Assembly: GCF_022846615.1 (NCBI RefSeq)
Contig: NZ_AP025637.1
Location: 310,001 to 374,000 of the forward strand
Source: Roseomonas fluvialis
GTDB lineage: Bacteria; Pseudomonadota; Alphaproteobacteria; Acetobacterales; Acetobacteraceae
Direction of reading: 5' to 3'
DNA: 64,000 nucleotides
The translations under genes were made by a program, and so were the position numbers. The notes under the pieces were generated by a model. The model had not been told where the DNA came from, made no database searches, and saw nothing but the letters and a program-made list of their open reading frames with translations. Positions 23,776-31,571 of the stretch are shown here, piece by piece (positions within the stretch are counted from its first letter, which is position 1; each line of letters opens with the position of its first letter).

Positions 23776-26301
23776 ATGATGATCGACCTCCCGGTTGCCG
23801 AGGCGCTGCCGCGCCTCACCGCCGCGCTGCGCGCCGCGCCCAACGCCGTGCTCGTCGCACCACCCGGCGCGGGCAAGACCACGTTGGTGCCGCTGGTGCT
23901 GAAGGACGAGCCCTGGGCCGAGGGAAGCCGCATCCTGGTGCTGGAACCGCGCCGCGTCGCGGCCCGCGCGGCTGCCCGGCGCATGGCCGACATGCTGGGC
24001 GAAGGCCAGCCCGGCGGCACCATCGGCCTGGCGACACGGCTCGACCGCCTGGTGTCCGATCGCACGCGCGTCGAGGTGGTGACCGAGGGCCTGCTGGTGC
24101 GCCGGCTGCAATCGGACCCCGGCCTGGAAGGCGTGGCCGCGGTGCTGTTCGACGAGGCGCATGAGCGCAACCTCGACACCGACCTCGCGCTCGCATTGTG
24201 CCTCGACCTGCAGGCGAACCTGCGGCCGGAGCTGCGGCTGCTGGCGATGTCGGCCACGCTGGACGGCGCGGCCTTCGCGCGGCTCATGGGCGCCGGGGCG
24301 TCGCAGGATGCGGAGACCGGGCCGGATGACGCCTCCGCGCCCGCCGGCGGGCCGACGATCGGGCTCGCCGAGGCGCCGGTCATCGAAAGCCTGGGTCGCG
24401 CCTTTCCGGTGGAGGTGAAGCATCGCAGCCGCGACCTCAAGGACGCTCGTGACTTGCCCGAGGCCATGGCGGGCGCCATCCGCGACGCGCTGCGCGACCA
24501 CCCCGGCGATGTGCTCGCCTTTCTGCCCGGCTGGGGCGAGATCAGGCGCACGGCCGAACGCCTGTCGGGCCTCGATGCGCTGGTCGTGCCGCTGCATGGC
24601 GAACTCCCGCCGGCCGAACAGGATATCGCGCTGAACCCCGCGCCGGATGGCCGCCGCAAGGTGGTGCTGGCGACCTCCATTGCCGAGACGTCGCTGACCG
24701 TGCCCGGCGTGCGCATCGTGGTGGATGGCGGGTATCGCCGCGCGCCGCGGCTGGATGCCGCGACCGGCCTGTCGCGGCTGGCCACGCTGCGCATCGGCCG
24801 CGCGGCCGCGGAACAGCGCGCCGGGCGCGCCGGGCGGCAGGCGCCGGGCGTTGCGATCCGCCTGTGGACCGAGGCGCTGCACCGAGGCCTGCCGCAGGCC
24901 GACAGGCCCGAGATGCTGGAGGCGGAGCTCTCCTCCCTGGTGCTGGATTGCGCCGCCTGGGGCGCGGCGCCCGCAGCACTCGCCTTCCTCGACCCGCCGC
25001 CGGCCGGCGCGGTGGCCGCGGCGCAGGCGCTGCTGCGCGATCTCGATGCGCTGGACGGGGCCGGGCGCATCACCGATGTCGGGCGGCGCATGGCGCGCCT
25101 CGGCACCCATCCGCGCCTCGCGCGCATGATGCTGGCAGCGACGGATGACGGGGAACGCGCGCTGGCGGCGGACATCGCCGCGCTGCTCGAGGAACGCGAC
25201 CCCATTCGCGGGCGCGACGCGCCTTCCGATATTCATCTGCGCCTGGACCTTCTGCATGGCCGCGACCGCGGCGATTCCGACGCAGGTGCCATCCACCGCA
25301 TCCGCCGCGCCGCGGCGCTGCATCGGAGGCGGCTGCGCGTGCATGGGTCGGTCGCGGCGCAGGGCGATGCCGGCGCGCTGCTCGCCGCCGGTTTCCCCGA
25401 CCGCATCGCGGCCAAGCGCGGCACCATGGATGGCGCCTTCCGGCTGGCATCAGGCCAGGGCGCCCGGCTGCCTGTGACCGATCCGCTCGCGCGTGCCGCG
25501 CTGCTGGCCGTGGCCGACCTGGAACTGCAGGGCACCGACACGCGCATCCGCATGGCAGCGCCGATCGACCGCGCCGTGCTGGAAGCGCGCTTCCCGGAAC
25601 GGCTCCGCCGCGACGAAGGGGCGGCCTTCGACGCACGTGCCGGCGCCGTGGTGGCGCGGCGCCGGCTGATGTTCGGCCCGCTGGTGCTCGAGGAATCGAC
25701 GCTGCCGCATGCCGACCCCGCCGCGGTGGCGATCGCCCTGGCCGAGGCGGCGGCCGAACGCGGGCTGCGCGACCTCAATTGGATCGACGCCGCGCGCCAG
25801 GCGCAGGCACGGATCGGCTGGATGCGGCGGGTCGAGGGCGAGGCCTGGCCGGATGTCTCGGACGCCGCGCTGGTGGCCTCGGTGCGCGACTGGCTCGCGC
25901 CGCACTTGCACGGGCGCACGCGCCTGGCCGAACTGCGCGCGCTGGACCTTGCGGTGCTCCTGGTCGATGCCCTGCCCTGGGACCGTCGCCGCGCGCTGGA
26001 TGCCGCGCTGCCGGCGCGCATCGCCCTGCCGGGCGGGCGGTCCGCCGCCATCGATTACGCGCGCGACACCCCCACGCTGGAGGCGCGCGCGCAGCACCTG
26101 TTCGGCTTGGCCGCCATGCCGCCGCTGGCCGGCGGGCGGGTGCCGCTGCAGGTGGCGCTGCTGTCGCCCGCCGGGCGTCTGGTGGCCGTCACAGGCGACC
26201 TGGCAGGCTTCTGGAAAGGCGGCTGGGCGGAGGTGCGCCGCGACATGCGCGGCCGCTATCCGAAGCACGCCTGGCCGGAGGATCCGGCAGCGCCTGGTTG
26301 A
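23776..26301 (+). CDS. hrpB: ATP-dependent helicase HrpB
   Basis: An 841-residue DEAH-box helicase. Walker A is APPGAGKTT at residues 28-36, the DEAH box is at 126-129, SAT-type motif III is MSATLDG near 159, and motifs V/VI are STSIAETSLTVPG near 300 and QRAGRAGRQ near 350. The C-terminal HrpB-specific domain is complete and ends in RDMRGRYPKHAWPEDP, the family's signature tail. HrpB is a nonessential RNA helicase of unknown precise role. The start is ATG 23776 (a second ATG follows directly). The protease gene begins 31 bases after its stop. Confidence 0.96.
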   Translation: MMIDLPVAEALPRLTAALRAAPNAVLVAPPGAGKTTLVPLVLKDEPWAEGSRILVLEPRRVAARAAARRMADMLGEGQPGGTIGLATRLDRLVSDRTRVEVVTEGLLVRRLQSDPGLEGVAAVLFDEAHERNLDTDLALALCLDLQANLRPELRLLAMSATLDGAAFARLMGAGASQDAETGPDDASAPAGGPTIGLAEAPVIESLGRAFPVEVKHRSRDLKDARDLPEAMAGAIRDALRDHPGDVLAFLPGWGEIRRTAERLSGLDALVVPLHGELPPAEQDIALNPAPDGRRKVVLATSIAETSLTVPGVRIVVDGGYRRAPRLDAATGLSRLATLRIGRAAAEQRAGRAGRQAPGVAIRLWTEALHRGLPQADRPEMLEAELSSLVLDCAAWGAAPAALAFLDPPPAGAVAAAQALLRDLDALDGAGRITDVGRRMARLGTHPRLARMMLAATDDGERALAADIAALLEERDPIRGRDAPSDIHLRLDLLHGRDRGDSDAGAIHRIRRAAALHRRRLRVHGSVAAQGDAGALLAAGFPDRIAAKRGTMDGAFRLASGQGARLPVTDPLARAALLAVADLELQGTDTRIRMAAPIDRAVLEARFPERLRRDEGAAFDARAGAVVARRRLMFGPLVLEESTLPHADPAAVAIALAEAAAERGLRDLNWIDAARQAQARIGWMRRVEGEAWPDVSDAALVASVRDWLAPHLHGRTRLAELRALDLAVLLVDALPWDRRRALDAALPARIALPGGRSAAIDYARDTPTLEARAQHLFGLAAMPPLAGGRVPLQVALLSPAGRLVAVTGDLAGFWKGGWAEVRRDMRGRYPKHAWPEDPAAPG

Positions 26302-26332
26302 ACGGGCGGGGTGGCAAGCGCAGATTGCCTGC

Positions 26333-27391
26333 GTGACCGCGCCCCAGCCATCGTCCGATTCGCCCCGCCTGTCGCGCCGCGCGGCCCTGCTGTTGCCGGG
26401 TGTGCTCGCCGCCTGCTCGGGACCGGCGCGCGCCCAGCGCGGCCTGCCCGACTTCGCCGACCTTGCCGAGCGCGTGCTGCCGGCGGTGGTGAGCATCCAG
26501 GTCACGAGCCGCGAGACGACCGGCGGTGCGGCGGAGTCGCGCGGCGGCCCGGTCGAACGCGGTCGGCGCGCGCCCTTGGTCCAGGGCGCCGGATCGGGCT
26601 TCATCATCGAGCCGGCGGGCATCGTGGTGACCAACGGGCATGTCGTCGGCAACGCCACCCGCGTCACTGTCACGACGCAGGACGGGACGGACTATGTGGC
26701 GCGCCTGATCGGGGCGGACGAACTGACCGACCTCGCACTGCTGCGCATCACGCCGCGCGCGCCGCTCGCCGCCGTCTCGCTCGGCGTTTCGGGCAATATG
26801 CGCGTGGGCCAGTGGGTGATGGCGGCAGGCAACCCGTTTGGGTTGGGCGGGTCGATCACCAGCGGCATCATCTCGGCGCGCGGGCGCGATATCGGCGCCG
26901 GGCCCTTCGACGACTTCATCCAGACCGACGCGCCGATCAACCCGGGCAATTCCGGCGGGCCGCTGTTCAACATGCAGGGCGAGGTGATCGGCATCAACAC
27001 GGCCATCTACTCGCCCTCCGGTGCCTCGGCGGGCATCGGCTTCGCGGTGCCCTCCGACCTCGCGCGGCCGGTGATCGAGGCGCTGCTGAGGGGCGGGCGG
27101 GTCGATCGCGGATGGCTCGGCGTGTCGGTCTCCGACGCCGAGGAACAGGGCAGGCGCCAGCGCGGTGCGGTGATCATGGGTGTCGAGCGCGGCAGCCCCG
27201 CCGCGCGCGCTGGCCTGCGCCAGGGCGACCTGGTCACGGCGCTGAACGGGGAGGCGGTGACCACGTCACGCGCGCTGGTGCGCGGTGTCGCGGTGCTGCC
27301 GCCGGGCGAGACGGTGCGCCTGACGCTGCAGCGCGCGGGGCGGGTGCAGGAGATCGCGGTGCAGATCGGACGGCGGCCGAGCGAGGGCTGA
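26333..27391 (+). CDS. HtrA/DegP-like periplasmic serine protease
   Basis: A 352-residue trypsin-fold protease with one PDZ domain. The triad is His103 (TNGHVVG), Asp133 (LTDLALL) and Ser207 (GNSGGP). The PDZ domain spans about residues 250-345 (WLGVSVSD, GSPAARAGLRQGDLVTALNG). It starts at GTG 26333. The N-terminus has RRAALLLPGVLAACSG, compatible with either a lipoprotein (Cys after LAA) or cleavage at ARAQ, so it acts in the periplasm. With one PDZ it resembles DegS or short HtrA types. It precedes an OmpR-type two-component system and may belong to the same envelope-stress circuit (inference). Confidence 0.92.
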   Translation: MTAPQPSSDSPRLSRRAALLLPGVLAACSGPARAQRGLPDFADLAERVLPAVVSIQVTSRETTGGAAESRGGPVERGRRAPLVQGAGSGFIIEPAGIVVTNGHVVGNATRVTVTTQDGTDYVARLIGADELTDLALLRITPRAPLAAVSLGVSGNMRVGQWVMAAGNPFGLGGSITSGIISARGRDIGAGPFDDFIQTDAPINPGNSGGPLFNMQGEVIGINTAIYSPSGASAGIGFAVPSDLARPVIEALLRGGRVDRGWLGVSVSDAEEQGRRQRGAVIMGVERGSPAARAGLRQGDLVTALNGEAVTTSRALVRGVAVLPPGETVRLTLQRAGRVQEIAVQIGRRPSEG

Positions 27392-27392
27392 G

Positions 27393-27430
27393 TGTCTGAT
27401 CGCGAATGCGCCTTTTGATGCATTCGAGAC
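27393..27430. terminator. Hairpin after the protease gene
   Basis: Directly after the protease stop, CGAATGC (27403-27409) pairs with GCATTCG (27420-27426) around a 10-base spacer, and GTCT/AGAC flank it at 27393 and 27427. There is no T-run after the stem. It probably marks the 3' end of the hrpB/protease transcript. The rest of the 295-base gap to the response regulator holds a short tandem repeat of GTGCCGGAC near 27509-27530 and no convincing gene. Confidence 0.4.
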
Positions 27431-27686
27431 GTTGGGCACGGGTTCGCACCCCCGCACGGCCAGCCCTTCCGGGACACTGACGGGGGTGGCCGGGTGGGCG
27501 TACCGGCCGGTGCCGGACGTGCCGGACGTGCCTTACAGGCGCCGAGGGCCGCCGGCGCCGAGCTTCGGCCGGTCCGCCCACGCCAGGTGCTCGAAAGGGT
27601 GGCCGGGATTCCTGCCGGGCCGGAATCCGGTCTATGGTCTCTGGACGTCGCGCCGCATGGGCGCGTGCGAGCCCTGGAAGCACGGA

Positions 27687-28367
27687 ATGCGGATACTTCT
27701 GGTCGAGGACGATGCCGAGGTCGCGCGCTTCGTGCGCAAGGGCCTGGCCGAAGCCGGGCACAATGTCGAGCACGCGGCCAATGGGCGCGACGGGCTGTTC
27801 CTCGCGGCGTCGGAATCCTTCGATATCCTGGTGCTGGACCGCATGCTGCCGGGCGGCGTGGACGGGGTGCGCTTGGTCGAGACGCTGCGCGCGCAGGGCA
27901 ACCGCACGCCGGTGCTGTTCCTTTCGGCGCTGTCGGCGGTCGATGAACGCGTGAAGGGGCTGAAGGCGGGCGGTGACGACTACCTAGTCAAGCCCTTCGC
28001 CTTCGCGGAACTGCTGGCGCGGGTCGAGGTGCTGGCTCGGCGCCCGACCATGGATGCGCCTGCCACGCGGCTGAAGATCGCCGACCTCGAGATGGACCTG
28101 CTCGCGCGGTCGGTCACGCGCGCGGGCAAGCGCATCGAGATCCAGCCGCGGGAGTTCCGCCTGCTCGAGCACCTGCTGCGCCATGCCGGACAGGTGGTGA
28201 CGCGCACCATGCTGCTCGAGAAGGTGTGGGACTACCACTTCGACCCGCAGACCAACGTGATCGACGTGCATGTCAGCCGGCTGCGCCAGAAGATCGACAA
28301 GGGCTTCGACAAGCCGCTGATCCATACCGTGCGCAATGCCGGCTACATGATCCGCGCCGAGGCCTGA
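27687..28367 (+). CDS. OmpR-family response regulator
   Basis: A 226-residue two-component regulator. The receiver domain (residues 1-115) has the acidic pair at Asp8/Asp9, phospho-acceptor Asp51 (LVLDRMLP) and the conserved lysine in YLVKPFA near 100. The C-terminal winged-helix DNA-binding domain (about 128-223) has REFRLLEHLLRH, TRTMLLEKVWDY and VHVSRLRQKI. The start is ATG 27687, with GGAAG upstream. It pairs with the histidine kinase 12 bases downstream. Targets are not evident, but the adjacent HtrA protease is a plausible regulon member. Confidence 0.95.
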   Translation: MRILLVEDDAEVARFVRKGLAEAGHNVEHAANGRDGLFLAASESFDILVLDRMLPGGVDGVRLVETLRAQGNRTPVLFLSALSAVDERVKGLKAGGDDYLVKPFAFAELLARVEVLARRPTMDAPATRLKIADLEMDLLARSVTRAGKRIEIQPREFRLLEHLLRHAGQVVTRTMLLEKVWDYHFDPQTNVIDVHVSRLRQKIDKGFDKPLIHTVRNAGYMIRAEA

Positions 28368-28379
28368 GCGGGCCCGACC

Positions 28380-29804
28380 ATGTCGCCCCCGCCCTATCCC
28401 CTGGGCGCGCCGGCCGGCGGCTGGGAGGGGCTGCTGCGCTTCCTGCGCAGCGCCGGCTTCCGCTTCGCGCTGCTGTTCGCCGGCATCTTCATCGGCGCCG
28501 CCGCACTGTTTGCACTGGTGCTGTGGTACGCCACTGCGGGGTCGCTCGACCGGCAGACCGACGCGGCCATCCGCACCGATGCGCTCGGCCTGATCGAGCG
28601 CTGGCGCGAGGCCGGACCGGGCGCGGTGACCGAGGCGATCGCCGACCGGCTCGCCTCGGACGTGGAGGGCACGGCGATCTACCTGCTGCTCGACGCCAAC
28701 GGCGTGCGGCTCGCCGGCAATCTCGACCGCTGGCCGCCGGACGTCTCGCCCGAGGCACCCTGGTCCTTCGGCGCGGTCCAGCGCGAAGGCAGCCGGATCG
28801 ACGCGCGGCTCTATGCCCTGCTGCTGGGTGAACGCCACAGCCTGGTCGTGGGGCGCGACGTCGAGGAGAAGCAGGCGCTGCGCACCCTGCTGGCCGAGGG
28901 CCTTGCCTGGGCGGCGGTGGCGGCGTCCTTCGTGGCGCTGGTCGGCGCGGCAGTGCTGCGCCGCGCGGTGGAGCAGCGCCTGCGTCCCGCCACGCTGACC
29001 GCGCAGGCGATCGCGGCGGGCGACCTGTCGCGGCGCGTGCCGATCTCCACGCGCATCGATGAATTCGACCGGCTGGGCGAGAGCATGAACGACATGCTCG
29101 AACGCATCGACCGGCTGATGGACGGCGTGCGGGGCGTGTCCGATTCCATCGCGCACGACCTGCGCACGCCGATCGCGCGCGCGCGGGCCAAGCTTGAGGA
29201 GGCGCTGGGCGGGCAGGCCGACGCCGAGGCGCTGCGGATGGCAATGGAACAGGGCATTGCGGACCTTGACCACATCACCCGCGTGTTCGGCGCCCTGCTG
29301 CGCATCGCGGAGGCCGAGGCCGGGGCACGGCGCGCCGCCTTCGCGCCGCTCGACCTCGTGCCGCTGCTGGCCGACGTGGCCGAGTTCTACGGGGCCGTCG
29401 CCGAGAGCGGGGGCCAGGCGATCGCCATCGACGTGCCGCCGAGGCTCGATGTGGTGGGGGACCGGGACCTGCTGGCGCAGGCGGTGGGCAACCTGGTCGA
29501 CAATGCCCTGAAGTTCACCCCGCCGGGCGGCCAGGTCCGTATCACGGCCCGGGCGCCGGCGCGCGAGCGCATCGACATCATCGTCGAGGACAGCGGGCCG
29601 GGGCTGCTGCCGCCCGACCGGGCGCGCGCCGGCGAACGCTTCTTTCGCGCCGACGCCTCGCGCGGCACGCCGGGTTCGGGGCTTGGCCTGTCGTTGGTGC
29701 GCGCGGTGGCCTACCTGCATGGTGGCGACCTGGTGCTGGAGGACGCGACGCCCGGCGCGGCGCTGCCGGGCCTGCGGGCGAGCATCCGCCTGGGCCTTGC
29801 ATGA
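28380..29804 (+). CDS. Two-component sensor histidine kinase
   Basis: A 474-residue membrane kinase. Transmembrane helices at about residues 25-52 and 177-200 enclose a periplasmic sensor region of about 120 residues. A HAMP linker follows (RLRPATLTAQAIAAGDLSRR). The dimerisation domain has His259 in SIAHDLRTP. The ATPase domain has an N box (NLVDNALKFT), G1 (VEDSGPGL) and G2 (GTPGSGLGLS). It phosphorylates the upstream regulator (27687). The periplasmic domain is not of a recognisable type, so the signal is unknown. Confidence 0.94.
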   Translation: MSPPPYPLGAPAGGWEGLLRFLRSAGFRFALLFAGIFIGAAALFALVLWYATAGSLDRQTDAAIRTDALGLIERWREAGPGAVTEAIADRLASDVEGTAIYLLLDANGVRLAGNLDRWPPDVSPEAPWSFGAVQREGSRIDARLYALLLGERHSLVVGRDVEEKQALRTLLAEGLAWAAVAASFVALVGAAVLRRAVEQRLRPATLTAQAIAAGDLSRRVPISTRIDEFDRLGESMNDMLERIDRLMDGVRGVSDSIAHDLRTPIARARAKLEEALGGQADAEALRMAMEQGIADLDHITRVFGALLRIAEAEAGARRAAFAPLDLVPLLADVAEFYGAVAESGGQAIAIDVPPRLDVVGDRDLLAQAVGNLVDNALKFTPPGGQVRITARAPARERIDIIVEDSGPGLLPPDRARAGERFFRADASRGTPGSGLGLSLVRAVAYLHGGDLVLEDATPGAALPGLRASIRLGLA

Positions 29805-29861
29805 CGGCAAGGTCATGGCTGGGTCACCGGACGGCGAGGCGGCGTCTGCGATGCTGGCATC

Positions 29862-30122
29862 ATGGTACGGTTGCCGTTCCTCGTGTTCGTACTGGCTGCA
29901 CCTGTCCCGGTGACCGGAGCGGAGCCGGTCGCGCGCGTCACCACCGATAGCCCGGACTATTGCCGCGAACTGGTGCAGCGCCTGGCACCGCTGCCTGGGG
30001 CCGACAAGGAACCCGCGCGCAGCCTGGCCGAGGACGGGATGCGCCTGTGCGAGAGCGGCCACCCACGATCCGGCGTAGCGCGGTTGCGCCGGGCGATCCG
30101 GGCGGCGCGCCTGGAGGAGTGA
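29862..30122 (+). CDS. Small exported protein, unknown function
   Basis: An 86-residue protein with an N-terminal signal-like segment (RLPFLVFVLAAPVPVTGAEP, likely cleavage after TGA). The short mature part has two cysteines (DYCREL, RLCESGH) and a helical, Arg-rich C-terminus. It begins 57 bases after the kinase stop and could be co-transcribed with the two-component pair, perhaps as a periplasmic accessory. I do not recognise the family. The two cysteines could form one disulfide. Confidence 0.6.
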   Translation: MVRLPFLVFVLAAPVPVTGAEPVARVTTDSPDYCRELVQRLAPLPGADKEPARSLAEDGMRLCESGHPRSGVARLRRAIRAARLEE

Positions 30123-30254
30123 CGCGGGCCGGGAGCGGCTGCGTCCCGGACCCTGGAGACGGCCAGCGTGCGCGTCATGTTCGGCACCGCCCATGCTGGC
30201 GTCACCGGGTGGATTGCCTGCACATTTCCGCGCCAGATCGCGCGCCGTCAGCTC

Positions 30255-30330
30255 GAATTCGTCGGAAATCGTCTCGGACGGCCGGTTGAAGTCCTTCGGA
30301 AACTCACCAGTTCCCGGCAGCGACGAATTC
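30255..30330. promoter_or_regulatory. Inverted repeat upstream of the RND operon (operator candidate)
   Basis: GAATTCGTC (30255-30263) and GACGAATTC (30322-30330) form a perfect 9-bp inverted repeat 21-96 bases before the adaptor gene. Each half contains an EcoRI-like palindromic core in an otherwise GC-rich region. A TetR-family gene closes the operon, and such regulators bind palindromes here. The 58-base gap is large for one dimer, so looping or two separate sites would be needed. Confidence 0.35.
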
Positions 30331-30350
30331 TCCGAACGAAACGAGGCCCC

Positions 30351-31559
30351 ATGTCGAGACTGTCCGGCGAACCGCCGCGCGTGGCCACGCGCGCAATCCT
30401 GGCGTCGGCCGCCTGGCGGGCGCGCATCCTGGCGTTGGGCCTTGCGGGGGTTGCCGCGGCCGGCTGCGATGAATCCCCCATGCGTGCCGCCGCCAGCAGT
30501 GCGCCCCCCGCACCGGTTGCGGTGACGGTGGTAACCCTCGAACGCCGCGAGATCCCGGTGACCTCGGTGCTGCCGGGCCGCACCGCGCCTTACCGCGCGG
30601 CCGAGGTCCGCCCCCAGGTCGGCGGCGTGCTGCGCGAACGCCTGTTCACCGAGGGCGAGTCCGTGGCCGCCGGCCACCCCCTGTTCCAGATCGATCCCGC
30701 ACCGTTCGAGGCGGCTGTGCGGCGCGCCGAGGCGGCGCTCACGCGCATCGAGGCCGCCGAACGCGTGGCGCTCAGCACCGCCAACCGGCTGCGTGCGCTG
30801 GCGCGGGTGCAGGCGGTGAGCGAGCAGAACCTCGAGAATGCCGAGGCGACGCTGCGCCAGGTCCAGGCCGACATCATCTCAAGCCGCGCCGCGCTCGAGA
30901 CCGCGCGGATCGACCTCGGCTACACGCGCGTGGCGTCCCCGATTGCGGGGCGGACCGGGCGCGCGACCGTGACGCCCGGCGCGCTGGTCACCGCGAACCA
31001 GTCCACCGCCCTGGTGACGGTGACGCAGCTCGATCCGATCCTGGTCGACCTCACCCAGCCCAGTGCCGTACTGCTGCAGCAGCGGCGCGACGTTGAAAGC
31101 GGCGCGCTGCGGCGCCCGTCGGCCGACCGTGCGACGGCGCGCCTGGTGCTCGAGGACGGGTCGGAATACCCCCATGCCGGCGAGGTGCAGTTCTCCGAGG
31201 TAATCGTCGACCAAGGGACCGGGTCGGTCACGCTGCGCGCGGTCTTCCCGAACCCGGACCAGTTGCTGCTGCCGGGCATGTTCGTGCGCGCGCGGGTCGA
31301 GGAAGGCGTGACCGATCGCGCGATCCTGGTGCCGCAGCGCGCCGTGCTGCGCACCCCGCGCGGCGAGCCCATGGCCTTCGTGGTGAACGCCGAGGGCGTG
31401 GTCGAGAGCCGCATGCTGCGCGCGAGCCGCACGGTGGGCAATGACTGGCTGGTGACGCAGGGCCTGGCGGAAGGCGAGCGCGTGGTGATCGAAGGCCTGC
31501 AGCGCATCCGTGCGGGCACACGCGTGCAGGCGCGCGAGCGCGCCACCACCGGCAGCTGA
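30351..31559 (+). CDS. RND efflux periplasmic adaptor (membrane fusion protein)
   Basis: A 402-residue adaptor of the AcrA/MexA type, linking the inner-membrane RND pump to an outer-membrane channel. The N-terminal signal ends in a possible lipobox (VAAAGC, near residue 42). It is followed by a beta-barrel/lipoyl half (PGRTAPYRAAEVRPQVGGVL, GESVAAGHPLFQIDP), a coiled hairpin (about 125-185), the second lipoyl half (LGYTRVASPIAGRTG) and a C-terminal barrel (VPQRAVLRTPRGEPMAFVV). The start is ATG 30351. The pump gene follows after 12 bases. Confidence 0.94.
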   Translation: MSRLSGEPPRVATRAILASAAWRARILALGLAGVAAAGCDESPMRAAASSAPPAPVAVTVVTLERREIPVTSVLPGRTAPYRAAEVRPQVGGVLRERLFTEGESVAAGHPLFQIDPAPFEAAVRRAEAALTRIEAAERVALSTANRLRALARVQAVSEQNLENAEATLRQVQADIISSRAALETARIDLGYTRVASPIAGRTGRATVTPGALVTANQSTALVTVTQLDPILVDLTQPSAVLLQQRRDVESGALRRPSADRATARLVLEDGSEYPHAGEVQFSEVIVDQGTGSVTLRAVFPNPDQLLLPGMFVRARVEEGVTDRAILVPQRAVLRTPRGEPMAFVVNAEGVVESRMLRASRTVGNDWLVTQGLAEGERVVIEGLQRIRAGTRVQARERATTGS

Positions 31560-31571
31560 GGCGCGCGCGCG

